Shown: positions 6,577-13,156, numbered from the stretch's first letter. The stretch: DNA of 31,710 nt from Bacillota bacterium (GCA_023401495.1 JAEXDU010000215.1:1-31710); one strand, 5' to 3'. Notes: generated by a model not told the origin, from the sequence alone. Numbers and translations are program-made.

Positions 6577-6768
6577 ATGCAAGACTACTATATCAAGGCT
6601 CCGGAGGCCGCTAAAATTCTTGAGTTGTCCGAAGGTAAGACCTATGAAATCTTTCGGGAGCTGAACCAAGAGCTGAAAACACAAGGCTACATAACCGTAT
6701 CCGGCCGGGTACCCCGGGCGTATTTCAACAAGAAGTTTTTTGGTGGCTTGGAAGAAGTGGCGGTGTGA
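6577..6768 (+). CDS. Excisionase-like helix-turn-helix protein
   Basis: A 63-residue product (MQDYYIKAPEAAKILELSEG...) with the pattern APEAAKILELSEGKTYEIFRELNQEL, then GYITVSGRVPRAYFNKKFFG. The order of helix-turn-helix followed by a wing (GRVPRAYFNKKF) is typical of excisionase-family DNA-binding proteins of Firmicute phages and ICEs. GAGGAGGTG lies 6 bp before the ATG. It sits 3 bp after the Cro-like gene in the early operon, which fits a role in excision after induction. Confidence 0.75.
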   Translation: MQDYYIKAPEAAKILELSEGKTYEIFRELNQELKTQGYITVSGRVPRAYFNKKFFGGLEEVAV

Positions 6769-6772
6769 TGCC

Positions 6773-7132
6773 GTGGCAGAGAAAAAGAGTTTCCTTGTTT
6801 ATATGGATTGTGAGCAGCATTTACAGCTTCTATCCAACGAGGAACGAGGAAAATTGTTCATGGCCCTGTTTGGATACACCAAGCGGGGCGAGATTCCCCA
6901 ATTTGATGGTATGTTAAAGATGGCATTTTCTTTCATTAAAGCACAAATGGATAGGGATATTGAAAAATATGAGGCTATTTGCGAGCGAAACCGGTCAAAC
7001 GGTGCTAAAGGCGGTCGGCCTCCTAATGTTCCAGACTAACCCAAATAAACCCAGTGGGTTATTTGGGAACCCAGAAAACCCGATAAAGATACAGATAAAG
7101 ATACTGTCACAGACAAAGAAAAAGATTTTTAA
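6773..7132 (+). pseudogene. DUF6291-type phage protein, interrupted by frameshifts
   Basis: The intact N-terminal part (89 residues from GTG 6773 to the stop at 7037-7039) reads KKSFLVYMDCEQHLQLLSNE, then GKLFMALFGYTKRGEIPQFDG and GAKGGRPPN. This is the conserved N-terminal domain of DUF6291-like proteins encoded near phage replication genes. After GGRPPN the family-like NPNKPSGLFGNPENP continues in another frame, and DKDTDKDTVTDKEKDF then returns in the original frame up to the stop at 7130-7132. Two small compensating indels, one near 7035 and one near 7080, explain this. The longer charged C-terminal region usual in such proteins is absent. A truncated 89-residue protein may still be made. 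The GTG start has only a weak ribosome site; it follows the previous gene by 4 bp. Confidence 0.6.
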
Positions 7133-7214
7133 AAGGTAATAAGGGAGTGCGCTTTCAGCGCCCCCCGCTCGCGTCTTTTAAAAGAATAAAACTGCTTGAA
7201 AGGAGGTGAAGCCC

Positions 7215-7559
7215 ATGAACTCAGATGTATTCAGCTCCATAGCTGCCAAGGCCTACCATGCTGCGGACAGTCCTTCCTATTCGCTGGGAGAGGTTATTTC
7301 AATATTTGAATACTATTTCAACAAATACGAGGAAACCTTCGGGATGCCACACCCTCATATTCGGCAAGAGCAGGTTCAACGAATGATTGAGGATATGCCT
7401 TTTGTTACCGGCGAATACGGAAACCCCATAGACCTTGAACCGGAAGACTACTTTCCCATGATTGACCGGCATTTCCAAACGCAGTACCGCTGTGACTACA
7501 ATATCAACCACTTTTTCAGCGGAGATGTTCGGTTATATCGGTTTTATGAGCTTATGTAA
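7215..7559 (+). CDS. Hypothetical protein of the early operon
   Basis: A 114-residue acidic, aromatic-rich protein (MNSDVFSSIAAKAYHAADSP...) that I do not recognise. It has no membrane segment and no obvious metal motif; IFEYYFNKYEETFGMPHPHIR and the later EDYFPMIDRHFQTQYRCDYN are its most regular parts and look mainly helical. GGAGGTG lies 7 bp before the ATG at 7215. It lies between the broken DUF6291 gene and the Rha-type gene and overlaps neither. Its position suggests a replication-accessory or regulatory role in the early region, but nothing in the sequence proves it. Confidence 0.7.
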   Translation: MNSDVFSSIAAKAYHAADSPSYSLGEVISIFEYYFNKYEETFGMPHPHIRQEQVQRMIEDMPFVTGEYGNPIDLEPEDYFPMIDRHFQTQYRCDYNINHFFSGDVRLYRFYELM

Positions 7560-7569
7560 GGAGGGTTAT

Positions 7570-8223
7570 ATGAATCAATTGGTTTTTGTTCAATCCCAAA
7601 GCATGAACGAGATGCCTTTCACCACCAGCGACACGATAGCAGAGTATGCCGGTATCAAGCATCACTCCATCCAGCAGATGATCGCAAAGCATGAAACAAG
7701 TCTGAAATCTTTTGGACTGGTCGCATTTGAAATGCGTGCAGTGAAAAAAAGCAGAGGCGTAAAGTACGAAAAGCTGTACCACCTCAACGAACAGCAAGCT
7801 ACTCTACTTATCACATTTTTGCAGAACACCGAGCAGGTGATCCGGTTCAAAACTGAATTGGTTCGGCAGTTCTACCAGATGCGAACCCAGCTTCAGGCGC
7901 GACAAATAGCAAAGGCTGATCGCAAAGCGCCTCACCGAAGCCTTACAGATGCGATTCAAAGCGATCCTAATCACAGTAAATGGGATTACAAGCTCTATAT
8001 GGATTTGGTTTATAAGACGGTACTTGGAAAAACAGCTTCGAAAATCCGCAAAGAGCGTGGAGCAGAAAAGAATGCGGCCGCATCCGATTACATGGCGACC
8101 GAGGAAATCAAGGCAATCGCCCGACTGGAAGATCAGGTGGCAGCACTGATTGACTTGGGCATGGACTATCAGCAAATCAAAAACCTGCTGCTTAACAAAC
8201 AGGCTATGAAAAATATAGCCTAA
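7570..8223 (+). CDS. Rha-family phage regulatory protein
   Basis: A 217-residue protein. The first ~100 residues carry the Rha domain: TSDTIAEYAGIKHHSIQQMI, then FGLVAFEMRAVKKSRG and YHLNEQQATLLITFLQNTEQV. Rha proteins are phage regulators first noted on lambdoid phages, where they interfere with growth in certain hosts; the domain is common in prophages and satellites. The C-terminal part (about 125-210) resembles the KilA-C-like tails often fused to such domains. I chose ATG 7570 because AAGGAGG lies 5 bp upstream; it starts 10 bp after the preceding stop. It probably acts as a transcriptional regulator of the element. Confidence 0.8.
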   Translation: MNQLVFVQSQSMNEMPFTTSDTIAEYAGIKHHSIQQMIAKHETSLKSFGLVAFEMRAVKKSRGVKYEKLYHLNEQQATLLITFLQNTEQVIRFKTELVRQFYQMRTQLQARQIAKADRKAPHRSLTDAIQSDPNHSKWDYKLYMDLVYKTVLGKTASKIRKERGAEKNAAASDYMATEEIKAIARLEDQVAALIDLGMDYQQIKNLLLNKQAMKNIA

Positions 8224-8241
8224 TACAAAGGAGGAAAAACC

Positions 8242-8586
8242 ATGCCAAAAAGCAAAAAAAAGAGCGCCCCAACGGCGGCCACCGTTCAGAGCGCAAACAC
8301 TATTCAACAAAATCAGGATAGCACAATCTGTGAAAAATTTCAAGAGATATCTCCGCGTGAACTGAAAACACTTAGGTCTTTCGCTCTGTTAAGCGAAGAT
8401 AATAAAAACTATCTTTTAAACTTAGCGGATTTGCTTCTGAAAAATTATAATAATGGCGAAGCTGAAAAGCTAGAGGAGGATGAAATTTTAGGTATGCTGA
8501 ATTCTCTGAGTGATGAACCCCTTCACGACTATTATCTGTACTTATTGAACCTGAAAAATACAATCACAAAGGAGCAATTAAAATGA
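8242..8586 (+). CDS. Hypothetical protein with a lysine-rich N-terminus
   Basis: A 114-residue protein (MPKSKKKSAPTAATVQSANT...) of unrecognised family. The first ~30 residues are basic and low in complexity, and the rest is helical and acidic (LLSEDNKNYLLNLADLLLKN, EAEKLEEDEILGMLNSL). AAAGGAGGAAAAACC precedes the ATG. Its stop overlaps the next start in ATGA (8583-8586), so the two are translationally coupled. The basic tail could bind nucleic acid; no function is assigned. Confidence 0.7.
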   Translation: MPKSKKKSAPTAATVQSANTIQQNQDSTICEKFQEISPRELKTLRSFALLSEDNKNYLLNLADLLLKNYNNGEAEKLEEDEILGMLNSLSDEPLHDYYLYLLNLKNTITKEQLK

Positions 8587-9014
8587 ATACAGAAAAGTTT
8601 AAGACCGTTCCCGGCTACGTCGTCGAGTATTCCTATAATAATCTTACGTGCATCCCCAAGAAAAAATTTGTTCATTACTACAGCATTATGAATCTTTATG
8701 GTGATGCTTCGGATAAACAGGTTATGACCGCAATTATGAACCTTCCTGCGAATCCCGAAGAAGACGATGACCGGATCACCAATATTTCGGATGAAGTAGG
8801 CCTGTTCAGAACTTGGATATACAATTGGGACGAAGAGCCGACTTCCCGTATTGGAAATTTCTTCACCGCTGCAAAGCTGGGGCTACTGTCAAAGAAAGAC
8901 GCCACGTATGCAGACGAGCATTTCCTCTCTGTGCTGCTTCGTGATTCAAATTTAGTTGCGGTAGAATTCGAAGATGGCAGGCAAGTAGTCCTGACCGAGG
9001 CCGACTTCGTATGA
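8583..9014 (+). CDS. Hypothetical protein, coupled to its neighbours
   Basis: A 143-residue soluble protein (MNTEKFKTVPGYVVEYSYNN...) of unrecognised family. Acidic middle part (NPEEDDDRITNISDEVG) and a C-terminus VAVEFEDGRQVVLTEADFV that looks like a short beta unit. AAAGGAG lies 8 bp before the ATG. It overlaps the preceding gene by 4 bp and the following small gene by 4 bp, forming a three-gene coupled block. Confidence 0.7.
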   Translation: MNTEKFKTVPGYVVEYSYNNLTCIPKKKFVHYYSIMNLYGDASDKQVMTAIMNLPANPEEDDDRITNISDEVGLFRTWIYNWDEEPTSRIGNFFTAAKLGLLSKKDATYADEHFLSVLLRDSNLVAVEFEDGRQVVLTEADFV

Positions 9015-9181
9015 AGGTTCATATATCCTACCAGCCCCAGGAGCAAGAAGCGGCTGCAGCTATGATCCAAGCGGCCCGACGGATTTTGCCCTATGCAAGG
9101 CTGCACAGAGCCGACAACAGCCCCCCGTTTATTCATTTGTATTTGTCCACTAGAAATCCCGAAAACCCGCATGGAACCTAG
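9011..9181 (+). CDS. 56-residue hypothetical protein
   Basis: A short frame starts at ATG 9011, overlapping the previous stop in ATGA, and gives a 56-residue product: MKVHISYQPQEQEAAAAMIQ, then AARRILPYARLHRADNSPPF and a tail IHLYLSTRNPENPHGT. The composition (KVxISY, repeated QE/AA helix, then PPFxHLYLSTR) resembles small proteins I have seen in clostridial prophages, usually with a K-rich middle and the same HLYLxTR end. The strict 4-bp overlap favours a real, translationally coupled gene. It is the last gene before a new promoter at 9190. No function known. Confidence 0.6.
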   Translation: MKVHISYQPQEQEAAAAMIQAARRILPYARLHRADNSPPFIHLYLSTRNPENPHGT

Positions 9182-9189
9182 AAAGTTGA

Positions 9190-9218
9190 TTGACTTTTCT
9201 CAACATTTTTGGTATAAT
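9190..9218 (+). promoter_or_regulatory. Strong promoter ahead of a terminator-ended short transcript
   Basis: TTGACT (9190-9195), exactly 17 bp, then TATAAT (9213-9218): an excellent sigma-A promoter. Transcription would start near 9225. No open reading frame with a ribosome site begins before the terminator at 9265-9310. Confidence 0.75.
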
Positions 9219-9224
9219 AAAAAT

Positions 9225-9310
9225 ATAAATCAAGGCATAGAGTACCGCCAATAGGCAGCCATTCAAAGGCATGGGAAACAGCTTATCAGCTGGTATCCTG
9301 TGCCTTTTTC
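9225..9310 (+). ncRNA. Candidate small RNA or attenuated leader
   Basis: About 86 nt lie between the expected start of transcription and the T-run at 9303-9309. The RNA has a possible 5' hairpin (CCGCC/GGCAG region, 9245-9257) and a strong 3' hairpin. AAGGCAT occurs twice, at 9233-9239 and 9266-9272, which could allow alternative pairing with TGCCTTT. It lies just ahead of the tail-related genes, so it could be an attenuator deciding whether transcription proceeds into them, or an independent RNA. No known RNA family is recognised. Confidence 0.5.
9265..9310 (+). terminator. Rho-independent terminator of the short transcript
   Basis: The outer stem AAAGGCA (9265-9271) pairs with TGCCTTT (9301-9307). 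An inner stem CAGCT/AGCTG with a TATC loop sits at 9279-9292. A T-run overlaps the end of the outer stem. Confidence 0.7.
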
Positions 9311-9345
9311 TATTTATCCTCTCAGGCATTAAACAAAGGTTTAAC

Positions 9346-9399
9346 ATGGCCGGCATGAACACCGAAGCTCAGGCCCAAAAGCGGCAGAACGCTATGTAA
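9346..9399 (+). pseudogene. Possible tail end of a lost gene
   Basis: The + frame ending at 9397-9399 reads MAGMNTEAQAQKRQNAM, an Ala/Gln/Met-rich end of the sort seen at C-termini of phage structural proteins. No ribosome site precedes the ATG at 9346 or the one at 9355. This may be the remnant of a structural gene removed by a deletion that joined the RNA unit to the tail region. Weak evidence. Confidence 0.25.
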
Positions 9400-9425
9400 A
9401 TCATTAATTTTGAAAGAGGTACATT

Positions 9426-9989
9426 ATGGCTAATTGTAAATATGTTGAAGATTGTAAAAAGGTAACAGGAGACTATTTCAAAGAGATTCATTCACTTATC
9501 GATCAAAAAAGCAAAGCACCAACAGAATATACAGGGGATCGCCTTAAAACAGAGCTGCAAAAGCTTGATAGCTCCGCAAGTACCGCCGGTGAAACGGCGC
9601 GGCGGCAGTTGGCTTCGCTTCGTGACAGTGCTGCACAGGCTTATCAGAACATCAAGCAAATCCAGCTCAATGGTAATTTGCCTGATGATATTAGATTACT
9701 GTCTGCTCCTATCACATTAACGGCAGATGAACTCCAGACTCTTGCGGATCGGCATAAAGACAGCTACATCATGCAGAGGGCCCTAAAAGAGTATGGAGAA
9801 AAAAACAAGATTCAAGTAAACACCGCCCCATCACCTGACGATCAGATTCAGGCAGCACAAGACCTTTGCAACCATTTTAATAACTATATTGGCATCGGTT
9901 TGGAAGATGCCGCTCGTAATGAGTATTATTTCAATCTGGAATCCGGGGACGAAGGATGCTATGCAGACTTTGATAAAACTTTAGGTTAA
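9426..9989 (+). CDS. Hypothetical protein ahead of the tail chaperone gene
   Basis: A 187-residue, largely helical protein (MANCKYVEDCKKVTGDYFKE...). It has a likely coiled stretch around residues 40-80 (RLKTELQKLDSSASTAGETA, RRQLASLRDSAAQAYQNIKQ), then LTADELQTLADRHKDSYIMQ, and an acidic end. No membrane segment. I do not recognise the family. AGAGGT lies 6 bp before the ATG. It precedes the tail chaperone gene by 89 bp in the same direction. In complete myophage-like clusters the sheath and tube genes occupy this position; this protein resembles neither. A structural, chaperone or regulatory role is open. Confidence 0.6.
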   Translation: MANCKYVEDCKKVTGDYFKEIHSLIDQKSKAPTEYTGDRLKTELQKLDSSASTAGETARRQLASLRDSAAQAYQNIKQIQLNGNLPDDIRLLSAPITLTADELQTLADRHKDSYIMQRALKEYGEKNKIQVNTAPSPDDQIQAAQDLCNHFNNYIGIGLEDAARNEYYFNLESGDEGCYADFDKTLG

Positions 9990-10078
9990 GAGAAAGCTCG
10001 AAGAGTTCACACTTAACGTACATTAAAGCTGTTTTTGACCTAAAGCCCCCATAAAAAAATTAATTTAAGGAGTCTACC

Positions 10079-10468
10079 ATGGAAAAAACTTTGATGCAGT
10101 TTTTGCACCCTGAACGCAAGCCCAATGCAAAATTTAAATTGAGTTCCTTTGGAGACGCGGAATTTGAAATGCGTGCATTAAACGCGGAGGAAATCGCCAA
10201 AATTTCCGCAGAAGTACAGACCAGCGGCCTAAAAGGGCTTGAAGCGATGTACCCGGCTATTGCCGATAGTTTGGTTACACCGAATCTGCATAATGCTGAA
10301 TTGCTCCAGGCACTTTCAGAGCGTGAGGGACGCAAAATACTTTCCGCAACAGACGCGCTGAAAGTAATGTTTATGGGCGACGAAATCAGTGCGCTTATTA
10401 GCATTTACAACGATCACGCCGATGTGACTGTCGATTTTGAAGAAAAGATAAAAGAAGCAAAAAACTAA
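10079..10468 (+). CDS. Phage tail assembly chaperone, XkdN-like (short, gpG-type product)
   Basis: A 129-residue product (MEKTLMQFLHPERKPNAKFK...) matching XkdN/YqbN-type tail assembly chaperones: FGDAEFEMRALNAEEIAKIS, a helical middle, and DALKVMFMGDEISALISIYN near the end. In the myophage-like tail order this gene lies directly before the tape-measure gene, and its product coats the tape measure while the tube polymerises. It ends EAKN-stop exactly at a slippery heptamer, so a fraction of ribosomes would make the longer product described next. AAGGAG lies 6 bp before the ATG. The tape-measure gene follows after a reverse-strand insert. No tube or sheath gene precedes it. Confidence 0.8.
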   Translation: MEKTLMQFLHPERKPNAKFKLSSFGDAEFEMRALNAEEIAKISAEVQTSGLKGLEAMYPAIADSLVTPNLHNAELLQALSEREGRKILSATDALKVMFMGDEISALISIYNDHADVTVDFEEKIKEAKN

Positions 10469-10623
10469 TCAGGCAGGGCGGGGACGGGTTTTACTTTTGG
10501 GCGCACCTCGCCCTGCAAAATCACAATATTTTACCACACGAATTTATGGCTTTGCCGGTACATGAACGCGCTCTGATTGTAGCCAGCGATTCGATCGTCA
10601 GCGAGGAAATGAAAAAGAAATAG
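10079..10623 (+). CDS. Frameshifted tail assembly chaperone (gpGT-type long product)
   Basis: A -1 shift at A AAA AAC (10459-10465) changes the reading from EAK-N-stop to EAKK/N-LIRQGGDGFYFW and on through ILPHEFMALPVHERALIVAS to a stop at 10621-10623. This adds 52 residues, for about 181 in total. The extension has the features of the 'T' part in Gram-positive phages: aromatic start, LPxEFxALPxxERALIxAS, and a charged C-terminus MKKK. It has no start codon or ribosome site of its own, so it is only reachable by the shift. In known phages the long form links the chaperone to the tail tube; the ratio of the two forms matters for assembly. Confidence 0.8.
10459..10516 (+). promoter_or_regulatory. 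Programmed -1 frameshift signal
   Basis: The slippery heptamer A AAA AAC occupies 10459-10465 in the correct phase and is followed directly by the zero-frame TAA. Seven nucleotides later GCAGGGCG (10473-10480) pairs perfectly with CGCCCTGC (10509-10516), a stimulatory stem at the standard distance. Both parts being intact argues for recent selection. Confidence 0.8.
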
Positions 10624-10632
10624 CGGCAGGAA

Positions 10633-11190
10633 TTAACCTGCCGCTACGTCGGTAAGAAAATATTCGTATCGGTTTTTGATTTTCTCTTTTCTTAATCTGT
10701 GGTCGAATTCCAAATCTTTAAGAATACTGGTTATGGATTTATCTACGTTAAACGGCAAGGCTTTCCCGGCTTCTTGTTGTGCAGCGGTAATAGTATATAC
10801 CATAAGTTTTTTGGGTGCGGAACCGTACTCTTGGATTAAATCAATAATAACGATTTCGATTCCTCTGTACATCTCTCGGAGATTGTCAGTCATACCTGCG
10901 TACAGGTCTATCATTTCATCAACGTGATTAGATTTTGTGATCTCCCAAAAAAGATCGTATCCCTCATTCCCAAAGTTTTTCATTATAAATAATTTTTGTA
11001 AGGCTAAATCGCATCTTAAAAGTCTTGTGCTCAGATTATCAGTTTCCGTGACTATTTTTGAGCTGTCACCGAATATTTCTGCTTCGCGAGCAATGTAAGT
11101 ATTATATTCATTTTGGCACCGCGGGCACAGCCCGATTTTATTTACTGACATAAACAAACCAAATTTGCCACATCTTTTGCATTTTCCCAT
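10633..11190 (-). CDS. Zinc-ribbon protein inserted between tail genes
   Basis: A 185-residue protein with an N-terminal zinc ribbon: CKRCGKFG (first CxxC) and LCPRCQNEY (second CxxC) within the first 30 residues. The rest is helical and unrecognised (LALQKLFIMKNFGNEGYDLF, DNLREMYRGIEIVIIDLIQE). GGGGAG lies 6 bp before the ATG. It runs against the tail genes, ends 10 bp after the end of the frameshifted chaperone frame, and is preceded on its own strand by a 41-residue gene and a promoter, so the two form an independent reverse cassette, like phage 'morons'. Expressed in the lysogen, it might act on host or rival phage; this is inference. Confidence 0.75.
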   Translation of the reverse strand: MGKCKRCGKFGLFMSVNKIGLCPRCQNEYNTYIAREAEIFGDSSKIVTETDNLSTRLLRCDLALQKLFIMKNFGNEGYDLFWEITKSNHVDEMIDLYAGMTDNLREMYRGIEIVIIDLIQEYGSAPKKLMVYTITAAQQEAGKALPFNVDKSITSILKDLEFDHRLRKEKIKNRYEYFLTDVAAG

Positions 11191-11268
11191 TTTGTTCTCC
11201 CCTTACAGCATGGTGATATCCTGCCCTATTCGTCGTATGTCAATGTTTGTCGGGAACGGAAAACCCGC

Positions 11269-11394
11269 TTAAAATGGTGTTGTAATACTTACAATCTGAT
11301 CCTTTGTAATATCGTTCTCTTTGATAAATTTCTCCACTCTCTTTTGAGGGTCGGCTCTTAGCAAGCTTGCTTGAAAGCGTTTTATCTTCATCAT
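11269..11394 (-). CDS. 41-residue protein, first gene of the reverse cassette
   Basis: A short frame with a very strong start signal: AAAGGAGG, 7 bp, then ATG at 11394 (a second ATG follows). The product reads MMKIKRFQASLLRADPQKRV then EKFIKENDITKDQIVSITTPF. Small proteins of this design (KIKRFxASLLR.DPxKRVEKFIKEN.I...QIVSI) recur, in my recollection, in clostridial genomes, so this is likely a real gene, perhaps lacking a C-terminal extension. Its own promoter lies at 11445-11417 and the zinc-ribbon gene follows 78 bp downstream. Function unknown. Confidence 0.65.
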   Translation of the reverse strand: MMKIKRFQASLLRADPQKRVEKFIKENDITKDQIVSITTPF

Positions 11395-11416
11395 TGCGGT
11401 ACCTCCTTTTCACCAC

Positions 11417-11445
11417 ATATTACCATGTGCGTTGGAAAAATCCAA
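11417..11445 (-). promoter_or_regulatory. Promoter of the reverse cassette
   Basis: On the minus strand TTGGAT (11445-11440), 17 bp, TATAAT-like TAATAT (11422-11417). It would start transcription shortly before the AAAGGAGG of the 41-residue gene. It is directed against the tail genes and lies just upstream of the tape-measure start. Confidence 0.6.
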
Positions 11446-11463
11446 TAGAAAGCTGGTGATTTA

Positions 11464-12936
11464 TTGGCAAACACGCTTGAAGCTATATTTAGACTAACCG
11501 ACCAGTACACGACGACTATGAACAAGATTCTGAAAAGCTCTGATGACTATGAAAAGCAGCAGCAAGCGGCGCGAAAAGTTACGGGCCAGTTTAATAAAGA
11601 TTTATCCGCAACCCGTACCGCTGCCATGCCCGCGGCCGATGGCATCAATACCATTACCAAACGGGTTACTGGTTTGGTATCTGCTGCATACCTCGGCAAA
11701 AAGGCTCTTGACGTGATGTTCTCCGCAATTAAGACGGGCGCGGAAAAGCAAGTGCAGCTTAATACATTCCAGTCACTTTTAAATAGCGACGAGGCAGGCC
11801 AAGCCCTTTACAACTACACAAACCTGTATGGTAAGCAAAAATCCGTGTTGGGCTCTTTGGGAATCGCCAACGCCACCAAATCGTTTTTGCCGTTTACGCA
11901 GAATATTAATCAATTAACTAAATTGTATCAATTAACAGAACGCTTGTATGCGCGTGACCCTACACAGGGCAGCGAGGGCGCAGTATTCGCGATGAAAGAA
12001 CTGATCTCCGGCGATGTTATGAGCGCCAGAGAGCGCTTTAATATTTCGGGTATCAGCGGGGCGAAGATCCGCGATCTGGTCAACGCTGGAGACATGAACG
12101 GCACTTTGAACTATCTTGATGCCGTTTTCAACAAATTTGGCGCAACTCAGGGGATTGTTGACAAAAACTTCACCTCTTTACAAACACAGGCTACAAAGTT
12201 TGGAGATAACATAAAATCCGCATTGGGAGATGAATCGAGTCCGGTAGTACAAAATCTTTCTGTTATGTTTCAGCAGCTAAATGCAGATATGGACGCGGGA
12301 AAATTTGCACCTTTCTTTAATTTAGTGGGGAATGGTTTGTATTTTCTTGGAAGTGGTTTAAGTTGGTTGTCTCAAAGCTTATCAACAGTAGTGCCCGTAG
12401 TCGGTGGATTATCAATGGCCTTGCTTGCTTATAAAACAGTTACCGTCATTGCTACTACCGCCACCTCAGCTATGCATATTGTGCTAGCTTCTGCAGCCGG
12501 TAATTGGATTGCACTAGCCGCTGCTATTGCCGGCGCCGCTACTGCATATGGCATATACAAAAACATGGATAGTATTGCAGGTAGTGCAGGGAGTGGCGCT
12601 GCAAAATCAGTTGAGGACGCTCAAAAAGCAGCGGAGCAAGCAATCACTAAAGCGCAGAAATTAAGTGGTTCCGGAGTTCTTAATACTGAGATTACTAACA
12701 AGGCCCCTATTCCAGTCAAAGGCGAGGTTGAAATCGAAAAGGAATCCCTTCGATATCAGTTTGACTTGGCAGCACAGAAAGCAATGGCGATGTTTAACTT
12801 GCAACAGATTACACCGCAAGTCAGCGTACACGTTGAACGAGTTGAAAAAACCGCTGATATGGAAGAGGTTGCTAATTATTTGGGAGATGTAGTTTCCCAG
12901 AACCAGCAAACACAAGCCGCAGGGGTGTACGCGTAA
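11464..12936 (+). CDS. Phage tail tape-measure protein (short)
   Basis: A 490-residue protein starting at TTG 11464 with only a weak site (GGTGAT); a stop codon shortly upstream excludes a longer frame. The N-terminus MANTLEAIFRLTDQYTTTMN is that of tape-measure proteins of Gram-positive phages. Residues ~70-260 hold the conserved folded region (LNTFQSLLNSDEAGQALYNY, MKELISGDVMSARERFNISG). A hydrophobic block at about 310-365 has two likely membrane segments, as expected for a protein ejected into the membrane. The C-terminus is polar. Tape measures of contractile tails are often longer; here the length would specify a short tail. It follows the chaperone gene apart from the reverse insert. 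No baseplate genes follow. Confidence 0.8.
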   Translation: MANTLEAIFRLTDQYTTTMNKILKSSDDYEKQQQAARKVTGQFNKDLSATRTAAMPAADGINTITKRVTGLVSAAYLGKKALDVMFSAIKTGAEKQVQLNTFQSLLNSDEAGQALYNYTNLYGKQKSVLGSLGIANATKSFLPFTQNINQLTKLYQLTERLYARDPTQGSEGAVFAMKELISGDVMSARERFNISGISGAKIRDLVNAGDMNGTLNYLDAVFNKFGATQGIVDKNFTSLQTQATKFGDNIKSALGDESSPVVQNLSVMFQQLNADMDAGKFAPFFNLVGNGLYFLGSGLSWLSQSLSTVVPVVGGLSMALLAYKTVTVIATTATSAMHIVLASAAGNWIALAAAIAGAATAYGIYKNMDSIAGSAGSGAAKSVEDAQKAAEQAITKAQKLSGSGVLNTEITNKAPIPVKGEVEIEKESLRYQFDLAAQKAMAMFNLQQITPQVSVHVERVEKTADMEEVANYLGDVVSQNQQTQAAGVYA

Positions 12937-12987
12937 ATAAAATCAGTATAACCCCTCGCTTCTTCCTCGCTTGTAACCGTTTTTACT

Positions 12988-13156
12988 CTCTTTTTAGGGA
13001 CTCGGAAATCTCGGGATACATTCCTTTTTTAGGGCCTCGCAAATCTCGCCATACGCCCCTTTTTAAGGACTCAAAAAATGAAGGATACGCCTCTTTTTAA
13101 GGCCTCCGAAATGTCCGAATGGGCTCTTTTTATGGTATCGGAAATGTCGGGATACC
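12988..13156. repeat. Five-copy 33-35 bp tandem repeat, right locus
   Basis: Units begin at about 12988, 13023, 13058, 13091 and 13124. Each opens with CTCTTTTTAGGG or a close form and continues CTC-NN-AAAT-(C/G)TC-NN, usually ending GATAC or AATGG. NN is the same in both half-units in four of the five copies (GG, GC, CG, GG; the third is degenerate, AA/AG). The two units at 3896-3959 belong to the same family and orientation. The block lies between the tape-measure stop and the sigma factor gene and holds no gene. Confidence 0.8.

Noticed and set aside
9150..9362. Minus-strand frame over the small-RNA region
   Set aside because: It runs through the promoter and terminator in reverse, has no ribosome site and no recognisable product.
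12988..13156. CRISPR array
   Set aside because: Units of 33-35 bp follow each other without unique spacers, vary internally, and no cas gene is present.
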